From positions 1-14,627 of the forward strand of contig SOKM01000197.1 of the NCBI GenBank assembly GCA_004375785.1: 14,627 bases of DNA. Reading direction: 5' to 3'. The notes below the pieces were generated by a model. That model did not search any database. It saw only the letters and a list, made by a program, of their open reading frames with translations, and was not told the DNA's origin. The stretch is from Candidatus Cloacimonadota bacterium. Lineage in GTDB: Bacteria > Hydrothermota > E44-bin80. A program made the position numbers and the translations under genes. Of the stretch, positions 1 to 6,764 are shown one piece after another; position 1 is the stretch's first letter; each line of letters begins with the position of its first letter.

Positions 1-458
1 TTTTTCTTCTCTTCCTTCTTCTTTTCCTTAACAGTCTTTTTTCTTATCAGCCTCGGTCTTCTCCTTTTAGCCTTACCTTTCTCCTTCTTTCCCTCTTTTA
101 CTTCAGTAAGAATGAATTCAATGAGTGACATATCAGCACCGTCTCCCTTCCTCTTCCCTGTTTTAATCAATCTAATATTACCACCTGTTCTTTCCTCAAG
201 TTGTGGAACTACTTCACTGAAAAATTTTTTTACAACCTTTTTATCTCCAAGAGCATGAAAAACCCTCCTATGAGAATTAACATCACTCTTTTTTGCAATT
301 GTGATTAATCTTTCTGCAAATTTCTTTGTTTCTTTTGCCTTAGCAGAAGTTGTAATTATTGATTTTCTTAAAATAAGTGCTTTAATGAGATTTTTAATGA
401 GTGCATTCCTGTGTGCCTTATTTCTGCTCAATTTTCTTGTTTTAACCCTGTGCCGCAT
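1..458 (-). CDS. rplQ: 50S ribosomal protein L17, C-terminal end outside window
   Basis: L17 is a large-subunit protein near the peptide exit tunnel. The ATG at 458 opens MRHRVKTRKLSRNKAHR, the standard L17 N-terminus. Residues 1-120 carry the whole family core, including the RLIKTGKRKGDGADMSLIEF stretch (95-115) that normally closes the protein. The reading frame then continues, without a stop, to the window edge (152 codons visible). This tail from about residue 121 is almost entirely Lys, Arg and Glu. Many bacterial L17 proteins end near 115-130 residues, so this is an extended form of unknown final length. It starts 12 nt after rpoA, as in the usual rpoA-rplQ pair, behind a G-rich but imperfect ribosome-binding site. 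Identity is secure; only the 3' end is missing. Confidence 0.96.
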   Translation of the reverse strand, partial: MRHRVKTRKLSRNKAHRNALIKNLIKALILRKSIITTSAKAKETKKFAERLITIAKKSDVNSHRRVFHALGDKKVVKKFFSEVVPQLEERTGGNIRLIKTGKRKGDGADMSLIEFILTEVKEGKKEKGKAKRRRPRLIRKKTVKEKKKEEKK

Positions 459-470
459 TTATACCCCCGT

Positions 471-1535
471 TCATTTCTTATTTAGTTTTTTCCCTTTACC
501 TTCTTCTTTATTCGGCTTAATAGGTCTTTCGATTCCCAAATTTGACTCATCGTCTTCAATATTACGAGATTTTTTATACTTACTTATATCCATTCCAAAA
601 CTCAAACCATAACTTTTCAGGATATCACTCATCTCTCCCAAGGATTTTTTACCAAAATTTCTGAATTGAAGCATTTCAGCTTCCGTTCTTTGAACAAGAT
701 CTCCTAAGGTTTTTATATGTGCTTGTTTCATCACATTATTAGACCTGACAGATAGTTCAAGTTCACTCACATTTATATTCAAAAGTTTTCTAATCTTTTC
801 AACGGCTTTGTCAACTTCTTCAGTCTCTATAACCTCTGGTTCCTCCTCGAATTTAATGAGCAGATTTATATGGTCCTTTAGTATCTTTGCAGCCAGGGCC
901 AAAGCCTCATCAGGTTTAACTGATTTATCAGTCCAGAGTTCAAAAAAAAGCTTTTCATAATCTGTTCGCTGCCCAACCCTTGTTGTTTCAATTCTATAAT
1001 TTACTTTTGTTACGGGTGAAAAGATTGCATCTAAAAAGATTGTTCCGAGAGGTGCATTGGGGGTTTTAAATATCTCAGATGCAATAAATCCTCTTCCAAT
1101 ATCAGCAACCATGTCAATTTTTAATACTCCTTTCTTATCAGTAATTGTGGCAATATGTTGTTCGGGATTCATCACTTGAATTCCTTCAGTCGCCTTAATC
1201 ATTCCAGCTTTTACTTCACCCTTTTTCTTGACATCCAGATAAAGGTGCTTCTGTTTTCCATCTCTTATTTGAACCCTGACTTTTTTTAGATTCAGAACTA
1301 TCTCTGTCATATCCTCAAGGACTCCAGGGAGAACTGAAAATTCATGCATTACACCATCTACATTCACCGATATTATCGCAGTTCCCTGAATGGATGAGAG
1401 AAGAATTCGTCTTAAACTATTAGCCAGGGTTACTCCAAAACCTCTCTCAAGCGGTGCAAGAAGAAAACATCCATAGTCATCACTTTGCTTCTCGACTTTT
1501 AACTCTTTTGGCATCTTGAGAGACAATAACTTCAT
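471..1535 (-). CDS. rpoA: DNA-directed RNA polymerase subunit alpha
   Basis: The alpha subunit dimerises to start assembly of core RNA polymerase and touches promoter UP elements and activators through its C-terminal domain. The 354-residue product has the N-terminal dimerisation domain (about 10-230) with the signature LERGFGVTLANSLRRILLSS at 29-48. An acidic linker (about 230-250) follows, then the helix-hairpin-helix C-terminal domain (about 252-318). In that domain, SVRSNN at 262-267 places Arg264 where E. coli has the DNA-contacting Arg265. A charged tail of about 35 residues follows the C-terminal domain, slightly longer than usual. The ATG at 1535 lies behind AAGGAGG, which overlaps the rpsD stop, so rpsD and rpoA are probably coupled. 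It sits between rpsD and rplQ, the classical alpha-operon position. Confidence 0.98.
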   Translation of the reverse strand: MKLLSLKMPKELKVEKQSDDYGCFLLAPLERGFGVTLANSLRRILLSSIQGTAIISVNVDGVMHEFSVLPGVLEDMTEIVLNLKKVRVQIRDGKQKHLYLDVKKKGEVKAGMIKATEGIQVMNPEQHIATITDKKGVLKIDMVADIGRGFIASEIFKTPNAPLGTIFLDAIFSPVTKVNYRIETTRVGQRTDYEKLFFELWTDKSVKPDEALALAAKILKDHINLLIKFEEEPEVIETEEVDKAVEKIRKLLNINVSELELSVRSNNVMKQAHIKTLGDLVQRTEAEMLQFRNFGKKSLGEMSDILKSYGLSFGMDISKYKKSRNIEDDESNLGIERPIKPNKEEGKGKKLNKK

Positions 1536-1547
1536 CAGAATGCCTCC

Positions 1548-2183
1548 TTATTTTGAATAAAATTCAACAATTAGTTGTTCCTGAATTGGTATCTGAATAT
1601 CTTCTCTTGCAGGAAAATCAATGACTTCACCTTTGAATTTTTTTGCATCAAGGGATAACCAGCGAGGGATTTCACCTGTTGCTCTCTCTTCGAGGGTTTC
1701 CTTTACGAATTTAATCTTCCTACTTTTTTCCTTGACTGAAATCACATCACCCTTTTTTACTAAATAGGATGGAATATTAACCTTCTTTCCATTAACCTCA
1801 ATATGCGAATACCTTACAAAATGACGTGCCTGTGCTCTTGAGTTTGCAAAACAAAGACTGTAAACAACATTATCAAGTCTTCTTTCAAGAAGTGAAAGCA
1901 GTAGTTCTCCTGTAACACCCTTTTTCTTTTCTGCAATCTGGAAATATCTTTTGAATTGTTTTTCAAGAATACCGTAGAATCTCTTCGCTTTCTGTTTCTC
2001 TCTCAGATGAACACCGTATGCCGACTCCTTCCTTGCAAATCTCCTTGAATAACCGCCAGGAGGAGAAAACTTTCGCTCAGGAGCAAGAGCACATTTCTCA
2101 CTTAAACATCGTGAGCCTTTTAAGAGGAGTTTTTGTTTCTCCCTTCTACATAGTTTACAAACTGGCCCTAAATATCTCGCCAT
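1548..2183 (-). CDS. rpsD: 30S ribosomal protein S4, zinc-binding form
   Basis: S4 is a primary 16S rRNA binder that nucleates assembly of the 30S body. In E. coli it also represses its own operon. The 211-residue protein begins MARYLGPVCKLCRREKQ and has four cysteines at 9, 12, 26 and 31. These form the zinc knuckle of the C+ type of S4, which E. coli lacks. The S4 RNA-binding domain follows, recognisable at LLERRLDNVVYSLCFANSRA and the VNGKKVNIPSYLVKKGDVIS segment. The ATG at 2183 has a GAGGAGG ribosome-binding site close upstream. It lies 18 nt after rpsK and 12 nt before rpoA. Whether it regulates rpsM here, as in E. coli, is unknown. Confidence 0.98.
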   Translation of the reverse strand: MARYLGPVCKLCRREKQKLLLKGSRCLSEKCALAPERKFSPPGGYSRRFARKESAYGVHLREKQKAKRFYGILEKQFKRYFQIAEKKKGVTGELLLSLLERRLDNVVYSLCFANSRAQARHFVRYSHIEVNGKKVNIPSYLVKKGDVISVKEKSRKIKFVKETLEERATGEIPRWLSLDAKKFKGEVIDFPAREDIQIPIQEQLIVEFYSK

Positions 2184-2201
2184 TTATTTTCCTCCTCATT
2201 A

Positions 2202-2600
2202 TCAAACCCTTCTTCTTTTGGGTGGTCTGCATCCGTTATGTGGAATTGGAGTAACATCCTTTATCAGAGTAACCTTCAAACCATTCGCCTGAAGTGAACG
2301 AATTGCCGCTTCTCTGCCAGAGCCGGGTCCCTTTATCCAGACCTCTATTCTTCGAACACCAAGATGTAAAGCCTCCTTTGCTGCCTGTGCAGCGCATAGT
2401 TGTGCAGCAAAAGGTGTGCTTTTTCTTGAACCCTTAAAACCTGCTTTACCAGCACTAGACCAGGTAAGGGCATTCCCTTTCCTGTCTGTTATTGTTACAA
2501 TTGTGTTATTGAATGATGCATGGATGTGTGCAATCCCCGTTGCCTCAACACCTTCTCTTTTCTTTTTATGCTGTTTTGCTTTCTTTGGTCCGGGCGTCAT
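2202..2600 (-). CDS. rpsK: 30S ribosomal protein S11
   Basis: S11 sits on the platform of the small subunit and contacts 16S rRNA near the mRNA exit and the E site. The 132-residue product has a basic N-terminal arm (PKKAKQHKKKREG). The family core follows: AHIHASFNNTIVTITDRKGN, then the WSSAGKAGFKGSRKSTPFAA loop. It ends with VTPIPHNGCRPPKRRRV, nearly invariant in bacteria. Length is normal. The ATG at 2600 follows an AGGAGGAG ribosome-binding site in the 23-nt gap after rpsM. The order rpsM-rpsK-rpsD is that of the standard alpha operon. Confidence 0.98.
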   Translation of the reverse strand: MTPGPKKAKQHKKKREGVEATGIAHIHASFNNTIVTITDRKGNALTWSSAGKAGFKGSRKSTPFAAQLCAAQAAKEALHLGVRRIEVWIKGPGSGREAAIRSLQANGLKVTLIKDVTPIPHNGCRPPKRRRV

Positions 2601-2623
2601 ATTCTATTCTCCTCCTAACTTTT

Positions 2624-3010
2624 TTACTTCTTTGCCATCGATTTCCTCTTTAATGCAATTGTAGCCTTCTTTGGTCCCTTTCTTGTTCTTGCATTTGTAC
2701 TCGTCCTTTGCCCCCTCACAGGCAATCCTTTCTTGTGCCTTATCCCCCTATAACTCCCTATTTCTATAAGACGTTTAATATTATTTGAAATTTCAGCTCT
2801 AAGCGTACCTTCCACTATATAATTATTTTCTATCTCTTTCCTGATACGCTCTATCTCTTTTTCATCAAGATCCTTTGCCTTTTTATCAGGATTAATATCC
2901 GCGACAGAGAGGATATTTGCTGAAGACGAGTATCCAATTCCAAAAATGTAAGTCAAGGCAATCTCTATTCTTTTATTCTTGGGCAGGTCAACTCCTGCAA
3001 TCCTTGCCAA
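2624..3010 (-). CDS. rpsM: 30S ribosomal protein S13, TTG start
   Basis: S13 sits in the head of the 30S subunit and contacts the P-site tRNA and the large subunit through bridges B1a/B1b. The 128-residue product opens with the family N-terminus MARIAGVDLPKNKRIEIALT. It holds the helix-turn segment TYIFGIGYSSSANIL and ends in the typical basic tail GLPVRGQRTSTNARTRKGPK. The first codon is TTG, because codon 2 (Ala) must follow it and no in-frame ATG or GTG fits. AAAGGAGG lies 5 nt upstream, which makes the TTG convincing. Upstream, instead of a plain gap, is a 42-bp heptamer-repeat tract that can fold into a hairpin. In E. coli this start region is the S4 repression site and also uses a non-ATG start; any parallel here is inference. 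Confidence 0.97.
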   Translation of the reverse strand: MARIAGVDLPKNKRIEIALTYIFGIGYSSSANILSVADINPDKKAKDLDEKEIERIRKEIENNYIVEGTLRAEISNNIKRLIEIGSYRGIRHKKGLPVRGQRTSTNARTRKGPKKATIALKRKSMAKK

Positions 3011-3015
3011 AGAAA

Positions 3016-3023
3016 CCTCCTTT
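3016..3023 (-). promoter_or_regulatory. Shine-Dalgarno of rpsM
   Basis: AAAGGAGG lies 5 nt before the TTG at 3010. It is near-perfectly complementary to the 16S rRNA 3' end and decides the unusual start codon of rpsM. Confidence 0.85.
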
Positions 3024-3030
3024 ATACTTC

Positions 3031-3072
3031 AGTGGTTAGTGGTTAGTGTTTGGCACTTGGCACTTACCACTG
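3031..3072. repeat. 7-bp-period degenerate repeat with hairpin potential, rpmJ-rpsM gap
   Basis: Six consecutive heptamers fill most of the 68-nt gap: on the plus strand AGTGGTT, AGTGGTT, AGTGTTT, GGCACTT, GGCACTT and ACCACTG. The outer units are near inverted copies. On the transcript, AGTGGTAAGTG (3071-3061) pairs with CACTAACCACT in either of two slipped registers, 3048-3038 or 3041-3031. Each gives an 11-bp stem with one A-A mismatch, and the second register gains one more G-C pair. No U-run follows on the minus strand, so it does not look like an intrinsic terminator. Its function is unknown. Confidence 0.8.
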
Positions 3073-3078
3073 CCTTAT

Positions 3079-3192
3079 TTATCCCTGTCTCTGTTTATGT
3101 TTGGGGTTTTCGCAAATTACTCTGATTCTGCCCTTTCTTTTTATTATCTTACAGTGCGGGCATATTTTTTTTACTGACGCTCTAACTTTCAT
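3079..3192 (-). CDS. rpmJ: 50S ribosomal protein L36, zinc-binding
   Basis: L36 is the smallest large-subunit protein and folds around one zinc ion beneath the peptidyl-transferase region. I read this 37-residue gene directly from the minus strand. It begins MKVRASVKKICPHCKIIKRK and ends in KHKQRQG with a TAA stop. The zinc ligands are Cys11, Cys14, Cys27 and His32, so it is the C+ form. Length is typical (37-38 residues). Its ATG lies 11 nt after the infA stop, with AGGG upstream. The infA-rpmJ-rpsM order is standard. The gene is easily missed because it is short. Confidence 0.97.
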   Translation of the reverse strand: MKVRASVKKICPHCKIIKRKGRIRVICENPKHKQRQG

Positions 3193-3203
3193 CTCATAAC
3201 CCT

Positions 3204-3419
3204 CTATTTATATCTATAAACAATTCTTCCTCGTGTCATATCGTATGGCGAAAGTTCCAATGTAACCCTATCACCTGAAAGTATTCGTATATAATGCATA
3301 CGCATCTTTCCGGAAATATGAGCCAATAACATATGACCCGAATCAAGTTTCACCCTGAACATTGCATTGGGAAGTGTTTCCACAACTGTCCCATCAACTT
3401 TTATGTTTTTACTTTTCAT
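3204..3419 (-). CDS. infA: Translation initiation factor IF-1
   Basis: IF-1 binds the 30S A site during initiation and helps IF-2 and IF-3 select the initiator tRNA. The 71-residue product is a single S1-type OB fold. It carries VDGTVVETLPNAMFRVKLDSG near the start, then LLAHISGKMRMHYIRILSGD, and ends ELSPYDMTRGRIVYRYK, all diagnostic of bacterial IF-1. Length is one residue short of common forms. The ATG at 3419 has AAAGGAGG only 3 nt upstream, a rather tight spacing. It follows adk by 12 nt; map, which often lies between them in Firmicutes, is absent. Confidence 0.98.
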   Translation of the reverse strand: MKSKNIKVDGTVVETLPNAMFRVKLDSGHMLLAHISGKMRMHYIRILSGDRVTLELSPYDMTRGRIVYRYK

Positions 3420-3431
3420 CGCCCTCCTTTA

Positions 3432-4100
3432 TTATTTAGTCTTTTCTTGATTAAACTTTCTATCTATATGCTTTTTGACAAGTCTCCATATTCCATCCTC
3501 ATTAGCATCGGAATTAATATTAACAAGTACCTCTTTTTTACTGTAAAATTTTTTTACAGGGGCAGTCTCCTTTTCGTATACTTGAAAACGATTTTTCACA
3601 ATCTCTGCCCTATCATCTTCTCTCTTCGCAAGAATTGAACCGCATCTATCACAGATATTATGAGAAATTGGTGGAGCTGTTCCGAGGTTATAAACTGCCC
3701 CACAGCGGGGACATATACGTCTCTGCAATAATCTCTCGCTCAGTATAGAAAAAGGAATATCAAAGTAAAAAACAAGAGCTATCTTTTTGTTTACAGAATT
3801 AAGAAATTCGTTAAAATCTCGAGCCTGATTGATATTTCTTGGAAACCCATCAAAAATTATGTTTCTTCTCCCTTTCCTACTAACAAATTCCCTTTTTACC
3901 ATTTTTAATACAAGACTATCTGGAACAAGTTTCCCTGTTGCAAGATACCTCTTTGCTTTCTTTCCAATATTATCCTCTCTTTTAATCGCTTCTCGGAACA
4001 TATCACCTATAGAAATCTTATAAAAACCAAAATTTTTACGAATCAGTTCTGCCTGCGTCCCCTTTCCTGAACCAGGAGGGCCAAGCAAAACAATTATCAT
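3432..4100 (-). CDS. adk: Adenylate kinase, zinc-lid form
   Basis: Adenylate kinase catalyses ATP + AMP = 2 ADP in the cytosol and sets the adenylate energy charge. The 222-residue protein has the P-loop GPPGSGKGT at 7-15 and the AMP-binding segment DGFPRN at 84-89. Its long LID domain carries CPRC at 130-133 and CDRC at 150-153, so the lid is of the structural-zinc type. That type is found in many Gram-positive and thermophilic bacteria, not in E. coli. EDDRAEIVKNR after the lid provides the conserved catalytic-site Asp and Arg residues. The ATG at 4100 is 2 nt after the secY stop, with only a weak, distant AGGAAGG, so it is probably translated by coupling to secY. The secY-adk link is a common operon arrangement. 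Confidence 0.97.
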   Translation of the reverse strand: MIIVLLGPPGSGKGTQAELIRKNFGFYKISIGDMFREAIKREDNIGKKAKRYLATGKLVPDSLVLKMVKREFVSRKGRRNIIFDGFPRNINQARDFNEFLNSVNKKIALVFYFDIPFSILSERLLQRRICPRCGAVYNLGTAPPISHNICDRCGSILAKREDDRAEIVKNRFQVYEKETAPVKKFYSKKEVLVNINSDANEDGIWRLVKKHIDRKFNQEKTK

Positions 4101-4102
4101 TA

Positions 4103-5404
4103 TTATCTACGCCTTCCTCTTATCTTTCCTTTCTTTAGGAAACCTTCATAATGTCTCATCATCAACTGAGCCTCTATCTGTTGAACTGTATCGAGCAGAA
4201 CCCCAACAGTAATCAGAAGGGATGTGCCTCCAAAATAAAAAGGAACCTTAAAATGGACTATCAGGTACATAGGGAGGATTGCAACGATTGCAAAAAAGAT
4301 AGCACCAGGAAGTGTTATTCTTGTAATAATCCTGTCTATATATTCCGATGTCTTGGCTCCCGGTCTCTTACCTGGAATAAAACCACCGTATTTTTTCATA
4401 TTATCCGCAAGGTCTGTTGGATTAATGACAATAGCAGTATAGAAATAAGCAAATACTACAATAAGGACACCATACATAATATTATATAACCAGTAACCTG
4501 GTTGAATATAAGCCATAATATTTTCCACCCATCCAGTCTTTGGAAAAAATTGAACAAGGGTAGTTGGAAGCATTATAACAGATTGAGCAAATATAATAGG
4601 TATCACCCCTGCGGAATTAACATTTAGAGGGATAAAAGTGCTTTGACCACCATATATCTTTCTTCCTACTACTCTTCTTGCATATTGAACAGGTATTCTT
4701 CTCTGCCCCTGAGTAATAAAAACAACTGCAGCTGTTATCAGAACCACAAAAATTAAAAGAACTATATAGAAAAAGGGACCGTGAATACCAGATTTTAACA
4801 GTCGCCAGGAAGTAATTGCATCATTGGGATACCTCGCGACTATTCCAATCATAATTATCAATGAAATCCCATTTCCAATTCCCTTCTCTGTTATCTGTTC
4901 ACCAAGCCACATAATGAAGATTGTTCCAGAAACCATTGTCAGGACGCTTATCAATCTAAAACTTATACCAGGGTTAACCACAACTCCCGGACCCAGGTTT
5001 TCAAGGAAAATACTGATGCCAAATCCCTGGATTGTAGCTAAAATAACCGTTCCATATCTTGTATGTTGAGTTATCTTTCTTCTACCTTCTTCACCTTCTT
5101 TTTGAAGTCTCTGATAGTAAGGAATTACCGCACCAAGAAGTTGAAGTATAATAGACGTAGAAATATACGGCATTATGCCAAGTGCGAAGATAGTCGCCCT
5201 ACTCAAATTTCCTCCACTGAATATATCATACAGTCCAAGCAATGTCCCTTTGAGTTGCTGAAATTGCTGAAGCAGCATATTAGCATCTATTCCGGGAAGT
5301 GTAATATGACCACCTATCCGGTAGACTACAAACATACAGAGCGTAAAAAGAAGCTTACGCCTTAGGTCCGGAATCTTAAATATATTTAATAACTTTTCAA
5401 GCAC
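4103..5404 (-). CDS. secY: Protein translocase subunit SecY, GTG start
   Basis: SecY forms the membrane channel of the SecYEG translocon, which exports preproteins and inserts membrane proteins. The 433-residue product shows ten hydrophobic segments. It has the family marks SGGNLSRATIFALGIMPYIS (TM2 plug region), the cytosolic loop KYGGFIPGKRPGAKTSEYID and the C-terminal QQIEAQLMMRHYEGFLKK. Length is normal. The start is GTG at 5404, giving MLEKLLNIFKIPDLRRK, the usual SecY N-terminus. The gene overlaps the rplO stop by 8 nt, so its translation is probably coupled to L15. It ends in a basic RGRRR tail, 2 nt before adk. Confidence 0.98.
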   Translation of the reverse strand: MLEKLLNIFKIPDLRRKLLFTLCMFVVYRIGGHITLPGIDANMLLQQFQQLKGTLLGLYDIFSGGNLSRATIFALGIMPYISTSIILQLLGAVIPYYQRLQKEGEEGRRKITQHTRYGTVILATIQGFGISIFLENLGPGVVVNPGISFRLISVLTMVSGTIFIMWLGEQITEKGIGNGISLIIMIGIVARYPNDAITSWRLLKSGIHGPFFYIVLLIFVVLITAAVVFITQGQRRIPVQYARRVVGRKIYGGQSTFIPLNVNSAGVIPIIFAQSVIMLPTTLVQFFPKTGWVENIMAYIQPGYWLYNIMYGVLIVVFAYFYTAIVINPTDLADNMKKYGGFIPGKRPGAKTSEYIDRIITRITLPGAIFFAIVAILPMYLIVHFKVPFYFGGTSLLITVGVLLDTVQQIEAQLMMRHYEGFLKKGKIRGRRR

Positions 5405-5843
5405 CTGTTATCTCAACCTTTCCACCATTGTGGGTAATAATTTCTATAGCCCCCTTACTGAAAGAACTTGCTTTTACAGTAAGGTTTCTTATCAGATGTC
5501 CATTTCCAAGAATCTTTACAGGCAGGTTTTCTTTCTTTACAAGTCCCTCTTTCTTTAGTTGAACTACATCAACAATCGTTCCATCCGCAAAACGATTCAA
5601 ATCCTTAACATTAACGATCTGTAAAACCTTCTTCTTTCGATGCCCCATTCCTCTTTTTGGTACCCTTCTCTGAAGAGGCATCTGACCACCTTCAAACCAG
5701 GGATAAGTTTTCGAACCAGAGCGACTTCTCTGTCCTTTAGAGCCTTTACCACAGGTCCCACCATGACCGGAGGAAGAACCTGTCCCAAGTCTTTTTTTTC
5801 TCTTTTTTGCACCTTTTGGAGGTGTGAGTTCATTAAGTCTCAT
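5397..5843 (-). CDS. rplO: 50S ribosomal protein L15
   Basis: L15 is a late large-subunit assembly protein with a long extension that threads through 23S rRNA. From ATG 5843 the product is 148 residues, starting MRLNELTPPKGAKKRKKR, which matches the family N-terminus. The Gly/Ser-rich SSSGHGGTCGKGSKGQRSRS extension (23-42) is diagnostic, followed by WFEGGQMPLQRRVPKRG. An in-frame ATG four codons earlier (5855) is possible, but would add residues the family lacks. Neither start has a good ribosome-binding site. With the 5843 start the gene overlaps the rpmD stop by 11 nt, and its own stop overlaps secY by 8 nt. Confidence 0.95.
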   Translation of the reverse strand: MRLNELTPPKGAKKRKKRLGTGSSSGHGGTCGKGSKGQRSRSGSKTYPWFEGGQMPLQRRVPKRGMGHRKKKVLQIVNVKDLNRFADGTIVDVVQLKKEGLVKKENLPVKILGNGHLIRNLTVKASSFSKGAIEIITHNGGKVEITGA

Positions 5844-6153
5844 TGTTCTTACCATTATTTTTCTTTTTCACTCCCAGGTCAATTTTTTCTTTTCTATCAT
5901 CCTCTAATTTCTTTTCCTTCCTGATATTCTGAGGTTTGGATTTCTTTACCTGGGGCTTCACTTCTTTTTCTTCAATCTCTTCGACAACAAGCAGGTGCCT
6001 AATTTTTCTAATCATTCCTCTTATCTGAGGTGTATCGTCTTTTATAACTGTTCCGTTTAATTTTCTTATACCGAGTGCTTTCAGAGTTCCTTTTTGATCA
6101 AATGCTCTTCCAATTGCACTTCTAACCTGCCTTATCCTCAACTTCTTTGCCAT
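5833..6153 (-). CDS. rpmD: 50S ribosomal protein L30 with long charged C-terminal extension
   Basis: L30 binds the large subunit on its solvent side. Residues 1-58 are an ordinary bacterial L30: MAKKLRIRQVRSAIGRAFDQ, LKALGIRKLNGTVIKDDTPQ and RGMIRKIRHLLVVEE. Bacterial L30 normally stops there, at about 60 residues. This frame continues for a further 47 or so residues rich in Lys, Glu and Asn, for a total of 106. The ATG at 6153 lies behind AGAGAGGTAAGGA. A GTG at 6183 would add ten non-conserved residues and lies in the repeat at the end of rpsE, so I reject it. The tail overlaps the rplO start by 11 nt. The frame is clean, so this looks like a real extension, not a frameshift. Confidence 0.95.
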   Translation of the reverse strand: MAKKLRIRQVRSAIGRAFDQKGTLKALGIRKLNGTVIKDDTPQIRGMIRKIRHLLVVEEIEEKEVKPQVKKSKPQNIRKEKKLEDDRKEKIDLGVKKKNNGKNNET

Positions 6154-6179
6154 AGTGTCCTTACCTCTCTTGGGTCGTT

Positions 6180-6764
6180 TCACTCTTCACTTTTCACTCT
6201 TCTCTCTTTACTCTTTACCTCCACTTTTTTCCCTTTCTCAGATACTTTCTTTTCTATTCCACGACGCTTAAACACCCAATCAGCATCCTTTAACTTGAGC
6301 AATCCATCAAGGGTTGCATAGACCAGATTAATAGCAGTATTTGAGCCGAGTGATTTTGTAAGAATGTCCCGAATTCCAGCATACTCAAGAATTGCCCTGA
6401 TCTTATTTGTTGCGATAATACCTGTACCTTTTGAAGCAGGTTTCATAAACACTTTACTTGCACTGCATTTACCAGTCACCTCATGATAGATGGTACCATC
6501 TATCACACCAATCTTTGTGATATTCTTTCTCGCATTCTCAGAAGCCTTCTTGATCGCATCGGCAATTTCTGGTCCTTTTCCATGCCCCACACCAACATAC
6601 CCTTTCATATCACCGACAACCACTATCGAAGAAAATCTAAATCTTTTTCCTCCCTTTACAACTTTTGATATCCTGTTTATATAAACGACTGTTTCCTGAA
6701 GGTCCAAATCCTGCACATTTACTCTTTCCCTTCTTTTCAAACCAACCATCTTTTCAAGATTCAT
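6180..6764 (-). CDS. rpsE: 30S ribosomal protein S5
   Basis: S5 lines the mRNA entry channel and supports decoding accuracy. The 194-residue product has the dsRBD-like N-terminal domain with GGKRFRFSSIVVVGDMKGYV (38-57) and GVGHGKGPEIADAIKKA. The C-terminal domain follows, with MKPASKGTGIIATNKIRAIL (107-126) and AGIRDILTKSLGSNTAINLV. From about residue 171 the chain is a Lys/Glu/Arg tail (to RRVKSEE), the last part of which is encoded by a 7-bp-period repeat that also contains the TGA stop. The ATG at 6764 shares one base with the rplR stop (TAATG). GGAGG lies 13 nt upstream, somewhat far, and an ATG at 6749 is an alternative start. Confidence 0.96.
   Translation of the reverse strand: MNLEKMVGLKRRERVNVQDLDLQETVVYINRISKVVKGGKRFRFSSIVVVGDMKGYVGVGHGKGPEIADAIKKASENARKNITKIGVIDGTIYHEVTGKCSASKVFMKPASKGTGIIATNKIRAILEYAGIRDILTKSLGSNTAINLVYATLDGLLKLKDADWVFKRRGIEKKVSEKGKKVEVKSKERRVKSEE
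6181..6222. repeat. 7-bp-period degenerate repeat at the 3' end of rpsE
   Basis: Six heptamers in register on the plus strand: CACTCTT, CACTTTT, CACTCTT, CTCTCTT, TACTCTT and TACCTCC. On the coding strand, three of the units nearest the gene end carry TGA. Because 7 is not a multiple of 3, the units put TGA into successive reading frames. The rpsE stop codon lies within the tract, and its last dozen or so residues are encoded by it. Confidence 0.75.

Noticed and set aside
3017..3026. TATAAA-like sequence before rpsM as a promoter -10 element
   Set aside because: It overlaps the Shine-Dalgarno sequence, so a start site would fall in or past the start codon, and no -35 element is seen at proper spacing.
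3031..3072. Hairpin as an intrinsic terminator after rpmJ
   Set aside because: The stem is not GC-rich and no U-run follows it on the minus strand; rpsM follows at once.
3031..3072. Repeat tract as a CRISPR array
   Set aside because: Units are 7 bp and contiguous without spacers, and no cas genes are present.
5844..5855. ATG at 5855 as the L15 start
   Set aside because: It would add four residues before the conserved MRLNEL opening and has no better ribosome-binding site; still possible.
6154..6183. GTG at 6183 as the L30 start
   Set aside because: It adds ten residues absent from the family and lies in the repeat at the end of rpsE; ATG 6153 has a suitable ribosome-binding site and the conserved N-terminus.
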